Of a DNA stretch of 64,000 nt, positions 1 to 11,524 are shown in pieces. Made by a program: the position numbers and the translations under genes. Where the stretch lies: NCBI RefSeq assembly GCF_027533625.1, contig NZ_JAQAGZ010000012.1, positions 179,885 through 243,884 of the forward strand. Direction: 5' to 3'. Numbering within the stretch: the first letter of the stretch is position 1; each line of letters begins with the position of its first letter. Source of the DNA: Paenibacillus gyeongsangnamensis. GTDB taxonomy: Bacteria; Bacillota; Bacilli; Paenibacillales; NBRC-103111. Below the pieces are notes generated by a model, which saw only the letters and a program-made list of their open reading frames with translations, did not search any database and was not told the DNA's origin.

Positions 1-1258
1 CCGATTGAGCCAGCCGCTCCTCATTCATCTGCTGAGCCAGGAAGGCGAGGCCGAATTGGCGGATCAGCCCCTTGGCCAGCCGCGATTTCTGTTCGTCCTC
101 GGTAGTCAGGTAGCCGGTCAGCAGCAGAAACCCCGCCGCTTCCTGCTGGTCGTCGAAGATCGGATAGTAGCGGTCGACCGCACTTGTAACGCCGTAATGT
201 ACGCCCCGTTCCAGCTCCGAGACGTCCCGCTTGCTTTCGATGATGCGTTTCTCCTCCAGCACGCGCCTTGCCGGCCCGAGCAGCTGCCCATAAATTTCCT
301 TAGGCATCTCGGTAGGGTAGCCGACCGAATAAAGCACCTTGTAGCTGGGGCCGTCCGGTTCGGAATTGCGAACGACCAGCACTGCCGCATCAAGCTGAAC
401 CGATTCCAGCAGAGCCGGAACGGAAGCCTCCAGGAATGACTTCATTTCCATCGCGCCGGTCAGCTTCTCCTGATAGCCGGTAATCGCTTCAAGCTCCATC
501 TCCCGCTGGGACAGCTTCTCGAGCGTCAGCTCCTGCTCTTCCTGCTGGGCAATGATTTCTTCGTTCTGCGCCTCAAGGCTCTCCGCCATGTACCGGTACG
601 TTTCCTCGCTCTTCCGGAGAGCGGCTTCCGCCCGGTTGGCGCGGTTGAAGATGAACAGCGATATGCCCCCGATGACTATGGCGATCAGGCCGCCGATCGT
701 AATGATCACGCGCGCCGAGCGCTCCGCATTCTGGGCATCCACGTAAGCGGTATTGGCGATGACATCGATTTCCGCCGTGAGCTTGGAATGAAGCTGACGG
801 AACCGGTCCATCAGCGCCTTGCCGTTGTTGGTGCGGCTGAGCGCCTCATCCTTCTTGTCGGTGCGAACGAGCGTAATTTCACTCGCGTAATAATCCTGCA
901 GCCGTTGAATTTGAGGAAGCATGTCGCCTTCCATGATACTGCGCAGCCGCGGGTATTTCTTTTGGAACACGGCCATCGCATCAAGATCCTGCTGAAGCTG
1001 GAGCTTGCCTGAATCGTAAGGCTCCAAATATTTCTCGTCCGAAGTGTTTAGGAAGCCCCGGACACCGGATTCCTGGTTGATGACGTCGGTCAGAATCGAA
1101 TCCGCCGTGTTGGCCAAAGGGATCGCTTCGCTCACGACGATGTTCAGCTGCCGCTCGGTGTTCAGCGAGGACATAAAGCTGGATATACTGACCATGGCCA
1201 GCAGCGAAATAATGACGATTACGTAAATAATAGACATTCTGGATCGGGTCATGATCAT
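1..1258 (-). CDS. CHASE3-GAF membrane sensor protein (partial, probably histidine kinase)
   Basis: The reading frame is open from an ATG at 1258 to the window edge, giving 419 residues with the C-terminus missing. An AGGGTG ribosome site lies 7 nt before the ATG. An N-terminal membrane segment (MSIIYVIVIISLL) is followed by a CHASE3-like extracellular region (about residues 35-175, with the typical QESGVRGFL stretch). A second membrane segment is near 180-200, then a long Glu-rich coiled coil (about 205-260), then a GAF-like domain (about 270-410). CHASE3 proteins of this layout usually end in a histidine kinase or a diguanylate cyclase; the output domain is outside the window, so kinase is an inference. 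The gene follows the SNF2 gene on the same strand but is separated from it by a terminator. Confidence 0.75.
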   Translation of the reverse strand, partial: MIMTRSRMSIIYVIVIISLLAMVSISSFMSSLNTERQLNIVVSEAIPLANTADSILTDVINQESGVRGFLNTSDEKYLEPYDSGKLQLQQDLDAMAVFQKKYPRLRSIMEGDMLPQIQRLQDYYASEITLVRTDKKDEALSRTNNGKALMDRFRQLHSKLTAEIDVIANTAYVDAQNAERSARVIITIGGLIAIVIGGISLFIFNRANRAEAALRKSEETYRYMAESLEAQNEEIIAQQEEQELTLEKLSQREMELEAITGYQEKLTGAMEMKSFLEASVPALLESVQLDAAVLVVRNSEPDGPSYKVLYSVGYPTEMPKEIYGQLLGPARRVLEEKRIIESKRDVSELERGVHYGVTSAVDRYYPIFDDQQEAAGFLLLTGYLTTEDEQKSRLAKGLIRQFGLAFLAQQMNEERLAQS

Positions 1259-1436
1259 GAAGGTTCACCCTAGTCGTTTGATAATAAAAATGCTAAGTTA
1301 TGGATTCGACAACAAATGTCGAAATCCTTTTATACGGCGGTAAATTATAGGTAAATTATTCCAAAACATTCGGCAAAAAGCATTGCATCCGTCGGTCACC
1401 TGATTCCTCGATTTGATGGTTTAGCGCAGGCAGGCC

Positions 1437-1466
1437 AAAAAAGGCCGGGCGGATGCCCGCCCGGCC
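1437..1466 (-). terminator. Rho-independent terminator of the SNF2 gene
   Basis: A perfect 10-bp GC-rich stem (1443-1452 with 1457-1466, loop ATGC) is followed on the minus strand by six T. It lies about 50 nt past the SNF2 stop and separates that operon from the sensor gene. The rest of 1259-1514 shows no gene. Confidence 0.9.
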
Positions 1467-1514
1467 AAGCTTCGCATTACCTGCAAACGAACGCAGCGCA
1501 AACCCGCGTCCGTT

Positions 1515-4483
<2,969 letters not shown>

Positions 4484-4487
<4 letters not shown>

Positions 4488-6082
4488 GGAATCCACTTCC
4501 CTTTTCTCAGCTCCTCCTGCAATGCGCGCAGACGCGAATATTTCGCGGCGAACCGGTAAATGTAATCCTCCCACACCTTCTCCCGGTCCAGCTTCTTATA
4601 GATTGAATGCAGCTTCTTTAGAAGCTTGGTCGCGGTTGCGTATGCCGTCCGGTTTTTCTCCGCAATGCAGCGGTCCACGGCCTGATGGAAGAGCGGCAGC
4701 AGGAGCGCCGGATCCTGCTTCTCCAGCGTTTGCAGGTCGAGCGAATACAGGTTGACCGGCGAGACGCGGTTCGCCAGCTGCAGATCAACCCAAGCCTTGA
4801 GCCTCCCGGCCTTAAGCAGGTAAGCCGTATAGAACTGATATGTGCGTGGCAGCAGGCTGACCATCACGTCCACCCATTCGGCGTCGTCCTCCTGCTGCTG
4901 CACCGCTTCCATCCAGTATTGGGAGAACTGCCGCAGCTCCTCCGCCTGAGCCCGCTGAAGGGCAGGGAGAAGCCATCGCAGCCACGCCAGCATCCGCTCC
5001 CAGGCGCTCTTCTCATAGAACCGGTGCAGGTACATGAAGAAATCGCGCGCCTCGCGCTTGCCGAGCTGCTCCATCCGTTCCCGGGCTTCCTCATCCTTGC
5101 CTTCCATCACCGAGAAATGCGCATCCGCCATCACCAGCGCGTCGCGCCGCCGGGGCATCAGCTCCTTCGAGCCGAGCAGCCGCTTCAATCGCTTCCGTTC
5201 GTCGGCGGTCCAATCGGTCTTGTCCGCCATCCGCCACCAGATGCTGCGGTACACCGTCAGCCAGGACAGCGGGGATTCCTTGCCGGACAAGGCGGTCTCC
5301 GATATGGCGGCGATCGTTTCTTTCCAGTGGGCAGGGCATTCGGCGAGCAGCGCCTTCACATCCAGCGACGGCAAGAGCTTCTGCAGCTCCTCCATGCACT
5401 GGTGCCCGACGGTGCGGCAGCCGGTTTCAATATAGTAGGATATGTACGATGTCTTCGTTTCCTGATAAAATTGCTCGATTTTCCGCATGACGAACAGCAG
5501 CAGATGCAGCCGGTACAGCTCCTGCAGCGGTGACGGCCAGCCGTCCGACAGCGGGGTCAGCTTCTCCTTCGCCGCGCTGTAGAACAGCTCGATGGAATGC
5601 TGCTGCGACAGCGCGAAGCCGTAGAACTGCTGATCGAAATACCGCTGCCACACCGAGGGCAGCTGCTTCGGCACGGGGGCTTCCAGGCGTTCCTGGCGCT
5701 TCTCCTGTCGGCCGCCGGTCTGGCGGGCCTGCTGCTGGCGGTTCTTCACGAGCTTCGCCTGCTTCAGCTGCTGCAGCAGGAGCTCCGGACGGGCGAACGG
5801 GGTATAGAGCGAGAAGATGACGGCCGCCATATGCTCGCACGGCTCGTCTGCCGGACAGCTGCACTCGCTTTTGCCGAATTCGTCCAGATCGATCTGAACC
5901 TCATGCGGCTTCGCCCCGCGGACGAGTGCGCGAATCTCCACGCCGTGGCGGAGCTCGATGCCTGCAACCCGGCCTTTGTGGAAATACTCCCAGCCCTTCT
6001 CCAGCCGTGGCAGGCTCACATCGTCGCGCAGATGCCCGATAAGCACGTTCATTCGATTTTTCGGAATCTGCACCTTCAGCAT
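4484..6082 (-). CDS. SWIM zinc-finger protein, partner of SNF2 ATPase
   Basis: A 532-residue protein with a SWIM zinc-binding motif CSCPADEPCEH near residues 73-83 (CxC-x5-CxH). The rest is Arg/Glu/Leu-rich, predicted helical, and has no other recognised domain. SWIM domains were first described in association with bacterial SWI2/SNF2 ATPases, so the pairing with the next gene is expected: the SWIM protein probably supplies DNA or protein binding to the motor. The stop overlaps the SNF2 start (ATGA), implying translational coupling and a fixed ratio. Start ATG at 6082. Confidence 0.88.
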
Positions 6083-6192
6083 GTTTTAAGCCTCCGTACT
6101 TAGGTCTATCCTTATAGTGTACCAGATTTTGCATGCAAATGCGCAGGGGAGTTCGGGACGAAACGAAATTTTTAGAAGCGCTTTCCGGATTG

Positions 6193-6221
6193 TTGCGGGC
6201 GGCAGGCTGGTCGAGTACAAT
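6193..6221 (+). promoter_or_regulatory. Possible sigma-A promoter for the 6317 gene
   Basis: TTGCGG (6193-6198), 17-nt spacer, TACAAT (6216-6221). It faces the small hypothetical gene at 6317. Confidence 0.4.
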
Positions 6222-6316
6222 GAGGCAAAAGGATTTTCCAAATTCCAGAAGCTGTCCGGTGAGCGGCGTTCCGCTTTGCGGCAAAGCCGCGGCAGCAGGG
6301 GAGGTGACGGATCGGC

Positions 6317-6610
6317 ATGGGGATTAAGTTCGGACGGGAGTACAGCGATATCATTAGCGATTTCACGGATGCGCTGCAAGGTATTGACGGCTGCTACGAG
6401 TTCCTTGAGATGACCGAGGACGAGTGGGGCGGCATGGACGTAAGCGAGCAGACGGAATGCATCAAGACGCTTGCCGACGATTTGTTCTACGGACTCGGGA
6501 CAGAGTCGCCGATGACGATCGGGGAGTGTACGGTTACGCATGACGCGAAGCGGCATTTGATCCGGATCGATCACGGCGAAGGGCTGACGCGGGTCATTCA
6601 TTTGATTTGA
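6317..6610 (+). CDS. Hypothetical 97-residue acidic protein
   Basis: ATG at 6317 is preceded by a good ribosome site (AGGGGAGGTGA, about 8 nt away). The product is 97 residues, acidic in its first half (DDLF, EDEWGG stretches), with no signal peptide or membrane segment. I do not recognise a family. The reading frame is real on codon bias and ribosome site; it lies 34 nt ahead of the pterin dehydratase gene, so the two may be cotranscribed. No function can be assigned from sequence. Confidence 0.7.
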   Translation: MGIKFGREYSDIISDFTDALQGIDGCYEFLEMTEDEWGGMDVSEQTECIKTLADDLFYGLGTESPMTIGECTVTHDAKRHLIRIDHGEGLTRVIHLI

Positions 6611-6644
6611 GAGAAGGCCGGTACGGCCCGAGGAGGAGAAGCGT

Positions 6645-6947
6645 ATGGCGGAACGGATGGAACGAATACCCGCGGAGGAGATGGAAGGACGTTTGCATTC
6701 GTTGCCGGGATGGAGCCTGGAGGACGGGAAGTGGCTGGTGAAAAAATACCGCTTCCCCTCGTTCCTCTCCGCCGTCGCCTTCGTGAACGAGGTGGCGCGG
6801 ATTGCGGAGGCGATGGACCATCATCCAATGATCGCCATAGACTTCCGCGTCGTCACGCTGCGCTTCACCACGTGGAGCGCTGCCGGGCTGACGGAGCTTG
6901 ACGTCGCCGGTGCGCAGCGGGCGGACGAGGCTTTCGCCGCCCGTTAA
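6645..6947 (+). CDS. phhB: 4a-hydroxytetrahydrobiopterin dehydratase
   Basis: A 100-residue pterin-4-alpha-carbinolamine dehydratase. It dehydrates 4a-hydroxytetrahydrobiopterin in the pterin recycling that accompanies aromatic amino acid hydroxylases; in bacteria without such a hydroxylase nearby it is often of unknown use. The family signature EAMDHHP (about residues 50-56) with the paired histidines, and TTWSAAGLTELD near the C-terminus, are present. The length matches the family. Ribosome site AGGAGG lies ahead of ATG 6645. Its stop codon overlaps the stop of the convergent gene below (TTAA). Confidence 0.92.
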   Translation: MAERMERIPAEEMEGRLHSLPGWSLEDGKWLVKKYRFPSFLSAVAFVNEVARIAEAMDHHPMIAIDFRVVTLRFTTWSAAGLTELDVAGAQRADEAFAAR

Positions 6948-8014
6948 GCCAGCTCTTCCAGCAGCGCTTCGATGCGGGCCCGCAAAGCACGGGGCAGCTC
7001 GCGCTGCAAGATCTCATTCCATAGCTCCTTCGAACAGCCACCCGTCTCGCACCAATGCCGCTCGATACGGGCGGCTTTGTGCTGTTTGCCGGGAATGAGG
7101 CTGTACGCCGCGTACCAATCCTCCAGCGAGGCGAGCGGCACACGGACGCCCTGGATGGACGTGCTCCCTGCTTGGTGCCGGGCTTTCCAATCCCAACGGT
7201 AGGTGCCCTCTGCATGCCGGATGCTGAACAAGCCCATCAGGTCGACGCCGGCGCCCTCCACCTCATAACGGGAGAAATAGCGTGTGTAAAAGGGCGCCTT
7301 CGGTGCCAGCTCCCGGTACTCGCCCAGTTCGGCGAGCAGCTCTTGCGCCCGCTCAGCATGGGCGGCATCGACCAGCAGGTCCAGGTCGGCCGGCGGCGCG
7401 TCCGCCAGGCCGTGCAGCGCCAACAGGGCGGAGCCTCCGAGACCCCAATCGACGCCGTGGCGATTCAGGGTGTCCGCGATCCGCTTGAGCGGCGTATGAA
7501 GCGAGGCACGGAGCCTGCCTGCCGGCTTGTCCTGCCACACCATGCAATGGAACTCTCCCATCCCCGCAGGGGTTATCCGCTCGTACGTATCCATCCTGCG
7601 AAACCCCGCTCGTTCATATACGCGCATGGCCCTCGTATTCCAGGTCAGCACCTCGAGATCGATCTCGTTCTTCGGCTTCAGCCTCCTCGTTTCCTCGGCG
7701 ATCGCCCGGATAAAGCTCTCCCCGAGCCCTTGTCCGCACAGGTCGGGACGGAGTCCGAGCCCGAGCCGGGTCGTGCCGACGATCGGGAACAGCTGCGCGA
7801 AGCCGCACAGCTCCCCGTCCGGACGGAGCACCGCCAGGTACTGCGTCTCGCGGATGTGCGGGTCGGCGAATTCCGCCTGATCCGCTAGCAGCTCCTCCCA
7901 CGGTTTCCAGTTATAAGTCGCATAAGGCTCGGGATATGACCACGAACAAATGCTTCGGGCTTGTTCTTCGCTCAGCTGCTCCAGACGGAACAATGGTTCC
8001 TGACGACGGTTCAT
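6944..8014 (-). CDS. GNAT acetyltransferase fused to a nucleotidyltransferase-like domain
   Basis: The start is ATG 8014 with AAAGGAG six nt upstream, giving 356 residues; the open frame runs further upstream without a ribosome site. Residues 1-165 form a GNAT acetyltransferase: LGLGLRPDLCGQGLGESFI is the acetyl-CoA loop (Q/GxGxG/S type) and NTRAMRVYERAGF is the usual C-terminal motif. Residues about 180-300 look like a minimal nucleotidyltransferase: LGGSALLALHGL followed by ADLDLLVD gives the GS...DxD pattern of AadA/AbiEii-type enzymes. Substrates are unknown; resistance-type chemistry or small-molecule modification would fit either domain. The downstream end is convergent with phhB. Confidence 0.8.
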   Translation of the reverse strand: MNRRQEPLFRLEQLSEEQARSICSWSYPEPYATYNWKPWEELLADQAEFADPHIRETQYLAVLRPDGELCGFAQLFPIVGTTRLGLGLRPDLCGQGLGESFIRAIAEETRRLKPKNEIDLEVLTWNTRAMRVYERAGFRRMDTYERITPAGMGEFHCMVWQDKPAGRLRASLHTPLKRIADTLNRHGVDWGLGGSALLALHGLADAPPADLDLLVDAAHAERAQELLAELGEYRELAPKAPFYTRYFSRYEVEGAGVDLMGLFSIRHAEGTYRWDWKARHQAGSTSIQGVRVPLASLEDWYAAYSLIPGKQHKAARIERHWCETGGCSKELWNEILQRELPRALRARIEALLEELA

Positions 8015-8137
8015 TGCGCTCTCCTTTCGTTCCCCTTGTCCTGTTGACCGCTTGCTGCAGTTTTGACTTTCGTTTCCCGGCAGGACCGTTGTATACTGAT
8101 AACTATACTGCAGAATATCCCAGGAAAGGAAGAGATC

Positions 8138-8977
8138 GTGTTGAAGCATATCGTCTCGCAGCAATGGCTGTTCGAACATGGAACCGATGAAGGCGTTGTG
8201 ATCGTAGATTGCCGGTTCGCCTTGGGCCAACCGGCTTCCGGCAGGGAGGCTTATCTGGCCGACCATATTCCGGGGGCAGTTTATTTCGACTTGGAACAGG
8301 ATTTATCTTCCCCGAAAGGGCCGCACGGCGGCAGACATCCGCTTCCGGACGTGGCCGAGCTCGCGGAGAAGCTGGGCAAAGCGGGCATTAACGGGCATTC
8401 CCATGTCGTAGCCTACGATGATCAGGGCGGAGCGATGGCCTCGCGGTTCTGGTGGCTGCTGAGGTTTCTGGGGCACGACCGGGTCAGCGTGCTGGACGGC
8501 GGATACAGCCGGTGGAAGGAAGCGGGGCTCCCGGTGACCAACGAGCCTCCGGCCGAGCAGCCGGGCCATTTCGTTCCGAAGGTGCGCGGGGAGATGGTCG
8601 TCCATATCGACCAGGTGAAGGAAGCGCTATTGCGTCCGGGCACGGTGGTGATCGACTCCCGCGAAGACCGTCGTTACGAGGGGCTCGAGGAGACGATCGA
8701 TCCAGTTGCGGGGCACATCCCCGGGGCGAAGCAGCATTTCTGGAAGCAGAGTCTGAAGGAGGACGGCGGCTGGAAGGATGCCGCAGCGCAGCGGGAGCGG
8801 TTCGGGGGCTTAGCGGACGCCGAAGAGGTAATCGTCTACTGCGGCTCCGGCGTTACCGCCTGCCCGAACGTGCTGGCGATGAACGAGGCGGGGCTGAAGA
8901 ACGTGAAGCTCTATGCGGGCAGCTGGAGCGACTGGTGCTCGTACCCGGACAATCCGGTGGCGAAGGGAAGAGAGTAG
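8138..8977 (+). CDS. Two-domain rhodanese sulfurtransferase
   Basis: A 279-residue protein with two rhodanese domains, like thiosulfate or 3-mercaptopyruvate sulfurtransferases. The C-terminal active loop CGSGVTA (Cys near residue 235) is intact; the N-terminal domain has Asp in the matching YDDQGG loop and is therefore the usual inactive copy. Start: GTG at 8138 (or TTG at 8141) behind AGGAAAGG; the frame is open upstream to 8063 without support. It transfers sulfane sulfur to a thiophilic acceptor such as cyanide or thiols in the cytoplasm. It is divergent from the GNAT fusion gene and ends at a two-way terminator. Confidence 0.9.
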   Translation: MLKHIVSQQWLFEHGTDEGVVIVDCRFALGQPASGREAYLADHIPGAVYFDLEQDLSSPKGPHGGRHPLPDVAELAEKLGKAGINGHSHVVAYDDQGGAMASRFWWLLRFLGHDRVSVLDGGYSRWKEAGLPVTNEPPAEQPGHFVPKVRGEMVVHIDQVKEALLRPGTVVIDSREDRRYEGLEETIDPVAGHIPGAKQHFWKQSLKEDGGWKDAAAQRERFGGLADAEEVIVYCGSGVTACPNVLAMNEAGLKNVKLYAGSWSDWCSYPDNPVAKGRE

Positions 8978-8986
8978 GATGTTATC

Positions 8987-9035
8987 AAAAAAGCCGTAAC
9001 GGGTCACCCCTGGGGGTTATCCGTTACGGCTTTTT
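8987..9035. terminator. Bidirectional terminator
   Basis: A perfect 10-bp stem GCCGTAACGG (8993-9002) with its complement at 9021-9030 is flanked by A6 on the left and T5 on the right. It serves both the sulfurtransferase and the convergent exonuclease gene. Confidence 0.9.
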
Positions 9036-9049
9036 GGACCTATTCGCTG

Positions 9050-9814
9050 CTAATCTTCAATATCCCCAATCTCTAGAACTACAGGACAATGATCGCTCCC
9101 GAGAATTTCGGCATCGATTCGCGCGTCCTGGACGAAGGGCTGAAGTCTCGAAGAGGCGAGGAAATAATCGATCCGCCAGCCTACGTTCCGCTCCCGCACC
9201 TTCGGCATATTCGACCACCACGTATAAGCGTCGGTACGCTCGGGATAGAGATGGCGGAACGTATCGATAAAGCCCGCGTCCAGCAGCCGCGTCATCTTCT
9301 CGCGCTCCTCCTCGGTAAAGCCCGAGTTGCCCCGGTTCCCCTTCGCGTTCTTAATATCGATCTCCTGATGCGCCACATTCAAATCACCGCAAACAATGAC
9401 CGGCTTGACCGCGTCCAATTGCTGCAGGTAGCTTCGGAACCGGTCCTCCCATTCCAATCGGTACTCGAGCCGCGATAAGTCCCGCTTCGCATTGGGCGTG
9501 TACACCGTGACGAGCTGGAAGCTGCCGAACTCCAGCGTAATGATCCGTCCCTCGGGCTCCGTGTCCTCCTCCAAGCCGTAGCGGACCGAAAGCGGCTTCA
9601 GCTTAGTGAAGACGGCCGTGCCGGAGTAGCCTTTCTTCTCCGCGTAATTCCAGTACGAGCTGTATTCCTCGCCGTGGTCCATGCTGATTTGCCCTTCCTG
9701 CAGCTTCGTCTCCTGAACGCAGAAAATATCCGCATCGACGGTTTTGAAATAGTCGGTGAACCCTTTGTTTACGCAAGCCCTTAATCCGTTGACATTCCAG
9801 GATACCAGTTTCAT
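9050..9814 (-). CDS. exoA: Exodeoxyribonuclease III / AP endonuclease
   Basis: A 254-residue exonuclease III family protein for base-excision repair, cutting 5' to abasic sites and removing 3' blocks. The family signatures are complete: N-terminal SWNVNGLRA, metal ligand Glu in CVQETKL, YTPNAKRD, CGDLNVAH (catalytic Asp/Asn), WRIDYFL and C-terminal SDHCPV with the catalytic His. The start is ATG 9814 (MKLVSWNVNG), with AAGGAG upstream; the frame extends to 9865 but those residues do not belong to the family. Confidence 0.96.
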   Translation of the reverse strand: MKLVSWNVNGLRACVNKGFTDYFKTVDADIFCVQETKLQEGQISMDHGEEYSSYWNYAEKKGYSGTAVFTKLKPLSVRYGLEEDTEPEGRIITLEFGSFQLVTVYTPNAKRDLSRLEYRLEWEDRFRSYLQQLDAVKPVIVCGDLNVAHQEIDIKNAKGNRGNSGFTEEEREKMTRLLDAGFIDTFRHLYPERTDAYTWWSNMPKVRERNVGWRIDYFLASSRLQPFVQDARIDAEILGSDHCPVVLEIGDIED

Positions 9815-9977
9815 CGTCGTTTTCTCCTTGCGTTCGTATATCATTTGCTTTCTCCAGTGTATCATAAACGATAGAAAAATAGGCTGATTTCTAATAGAGA
9901 AGCCGCGGCGTGGCCTATCGCAAGAAGACGGCAGGGCCTGCTCCGGATGGGCCGGAGTTTTTTACTAATAATAGGGA

Positions 9978-10008
9978 TTGACATTGACGCTCCGTCAAGG
10001 TGTACCGT
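9978..10008 (+). promoter_or_regulatory. MerR-type promoter/operator of the TipAS regulator
   Basis: TTGACA (9978-9983) and TACCGT (10003-10008) are separated by 19 nt, and the spacer carries the dyad TTGAC-N5-GTCAA (9984-9998). An overlong spacer with a centred dyad is the standard target of MerR activators, which untwist it. The gene behind it is itself a MerR protein, so autoregulation is expected. Confidence 0.8.
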
Positions 10009-10031
10009 TAGATGTGTCAGGAGGGAAACCG

Positions 10032-10796
10032 ATGGAATATACCGTACAAAAGCTGGGGCGGCTAGCGGGCATCAGCACCCGGACGCTCCGGTATTATGAT
10101 GAGATCGATCTTCTCAAGCCGGTGAGAATCAATTCGTCAGGATACCGGATCTACGGACAGGCGGAGGTCGACCGGCTGCAGCAAATCCTGTTTTACCGGG
10201 AGCTGGGGCTCGGTCTGGAGCGCATCAAAGAGATCGTAACCGATCCTGCCTTCAACGGCGCCCAAGCTTTGAGGGACCACCGCGAACAGCTCCTCGACAA
10301 ACGAAAGCAGCTGGATTTGCTCATCGCGAATGTGGAGAAAACGATAGCTTTATCCGAAGGGAGAATCACAATGACCGACAAAGAGAAATTCGAGGGCTTC
10401 AAGCAGAAGCTGATCGACGACAATGAAGCCAAATACGGGCAAGAGATCCGCGAAAAATATGGCGACGAGGCCGTGAACAAGTCGAACGACAAGCTGAGAG
10501 GCATGACGCAAGAGCAGCACGAGGAAGTGACCCGGCTGGCAAGCGAGCTGAAGGACACGCTGGCCGAGGCCTTCAAGAGCGGGGACCCGGCCGGGGAGCT
10601 CGCGCAGCGGGCGGCGGATTTGCACAAGCGGTGGCTGACGTATTTCTGGAGCGAATACAGCAAAGAAGCGCATGCGGGTCTCGCCCAAATGTATGTGGAT
10701 GACGAGCGCTTCAGGGCGCACTATGACGCGGACCAGCCGGGGACGGCGGAGTTTCTGAGGGATGCCATCCATATTTATACCGGCGTAAAGAAATAA
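10032..10796 (+). CDS. MerR-family regulator with TipAS ligand domain (Mta/TipA-like)
   Basis: A 254-residue regulator. Residues 1-70 are the MerR winged helix-turn-helix (VQKLGRLAGISTRTLRYYDEI); a helix dimerises to about residue 110; residues 118-254 form a TipAS antibiotic-sensing domain (EKFEGFKQKLIDDNEAKYG, then HKRWLTYFW). TipAS domains bind hydrophobic peptide or thiopeptide drugs, and Mta/TipA activate their own promoters and multidrug exporters. The start is ATG 10032 with GGAGGG upstream; the open frame from 9978 would overlap its own promoter. No transporter lies next to it. Confidence 0.93.
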   Translation: MEYTVQKLGRLAGISTRTLRYYDEIDLLKPVRINSSGYRIYGQAEVDRLQQILFYRELGLGLERIKEIVTDPAFNGAQALRDHREQLLDKRKQLDLLIANVEKTIALSEGRITMTDKEKFEGFKQKLIDDNEAKYGQEIREKYGDEAVNKSNDKLRGMTQEQHEEVTRLASELKDTLAEAFKSGDPAGELAQRAADLHKRWLTYFWSEYSKEAHAGLAQMYVDDERFRAHYDADQPGTAEFLRDAIHIYTGVKK

Positions 10797-10863
10797 GCTG
10801 CTTTAAAATTCTCCACTTCCTTCCGCGCTATGGTAAAATGCTGGGGAAGGAGTACTCTGACTG

Positions 10864-11391
10864 TTGCTAGTGCCCATGAAGCGTCAAGCGTTCCATGCAT
10901 TGGATGATCCGTCTCTCTTGTCGGCTTGTTTCGAACCTTTGCTTCGCGAATTCAAGGAAATACGGATACGCGAAGGTGATGAAAGCAGGTTTTACCGGGA
11001 GCTGACGGGCGGGCAGCAAGCGTTTTCGTTCCAGGCGTATTATAATCATGTCAGTAAGTCCGCCGATAACCTGTATTGGTGGAGCGCTTATTTTCTGGCT
11101 CATCCTGGAAGATGGTCGGCGTTAAAGATCAGGTTGGGGGTTTTAAAGGATACAGCCGCGGTGTCTCTATTGGAAGAGGTCGAACAGCAGCTGATCGTTC
11201 GGGGTCACCCCAGAAGCTTGGAGCCGTTCGACGTTTCCGCTGGGGACCTGCAGAAGGATAAGGAACTGGCCGCCATGTTCGGTTCCCTGTATGATAGGCT
11301 TCAAGAGATTGCGCCGTTTACGATCCGCCGGATCGCGGGGTACATTCAGAATCGGCCGGCCGAGTTCGTACAGTGGGCGGACGAAGCATAA
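10864..11391 (+). CDS. Hypothetical 175-residue protein
   Basis: An intact frame beginning with TTG 10864, 11 nt after AAGGAG; ATG 10876 is an alternative start. The product is about 175 residues, soluble, mixed charge and rich in aromatic residues (YWWSAYF near 75). I do not recognise a family. It is separate from its neighbours: a terminator follows directly and a TATGGTAAAAT stretch upstream may hold its promoter. Codon use is like the neighbours, so it is probably a real gene. Confidence 0.65.
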   Translation: MLVPMKRQAFHALDDPSLLSACFEPLLREFKEIRIREGDESRFYRELTGGQQAFSFQAYYNHVSKSADNLYWWSAYFLAHPGRWSALKIRLGVLKDTAAVSLLEEVEQQLIVRGHPRSLEPFDVSAGDLQKDKELAAMFGSLYDRLQEIAPFTIRRIAGYIQNRPAEFVQWADEA

Positions 11392-11400
11392 ACTTGTTCA

Positions 11401-11452
11401 AGAGGAGGGTATCCAGCCGGCAATGCGCCGGTCGGATGCCGTCCTCTTTTTT
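11401..11452 (+). terminator. Terminator after the 10864 gene
   Basis: A 14-bp imperfect stem (11401-11414 with 11434-11447; one mismatch and one G-U) encloses a second CCGGC hairpin and ends in T6. Confidence 0.85.
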
Positions 11453-11465
11453 GCCGTTAGGACGC

Positions 11466-11496
11466 TTGCCTTAGAGTGAGCTCTAATGTGTACAAT
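11466..11496 (+). promoter_or_regulatory. MerR-type promoter/operator of the MerR-methyltransferase gene
   Basis: TTGCCT (11466-11471), a 19-nt spacer, and TACAAT (11491-11496). The dyad TTAGAG-N4-CTCTAA (11471-11486) lies in the spacer, the same core seen in many MerR operators. It directly precedes a gene whose product has a MerR DNA-binding domain. Confidence 0.85.
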
Positions 11497-11524
11497 AAGC
11501 CTTGAACTGAAAGGAGGGGCTCGG

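Noticed and set aside
8063..8097. TTGACT...TATACT as promoter of the sulfurtransferase
   Set aside because: The spacer would be 23 nt, too long for sigma-A, and there is no MerR-type dyad in it.
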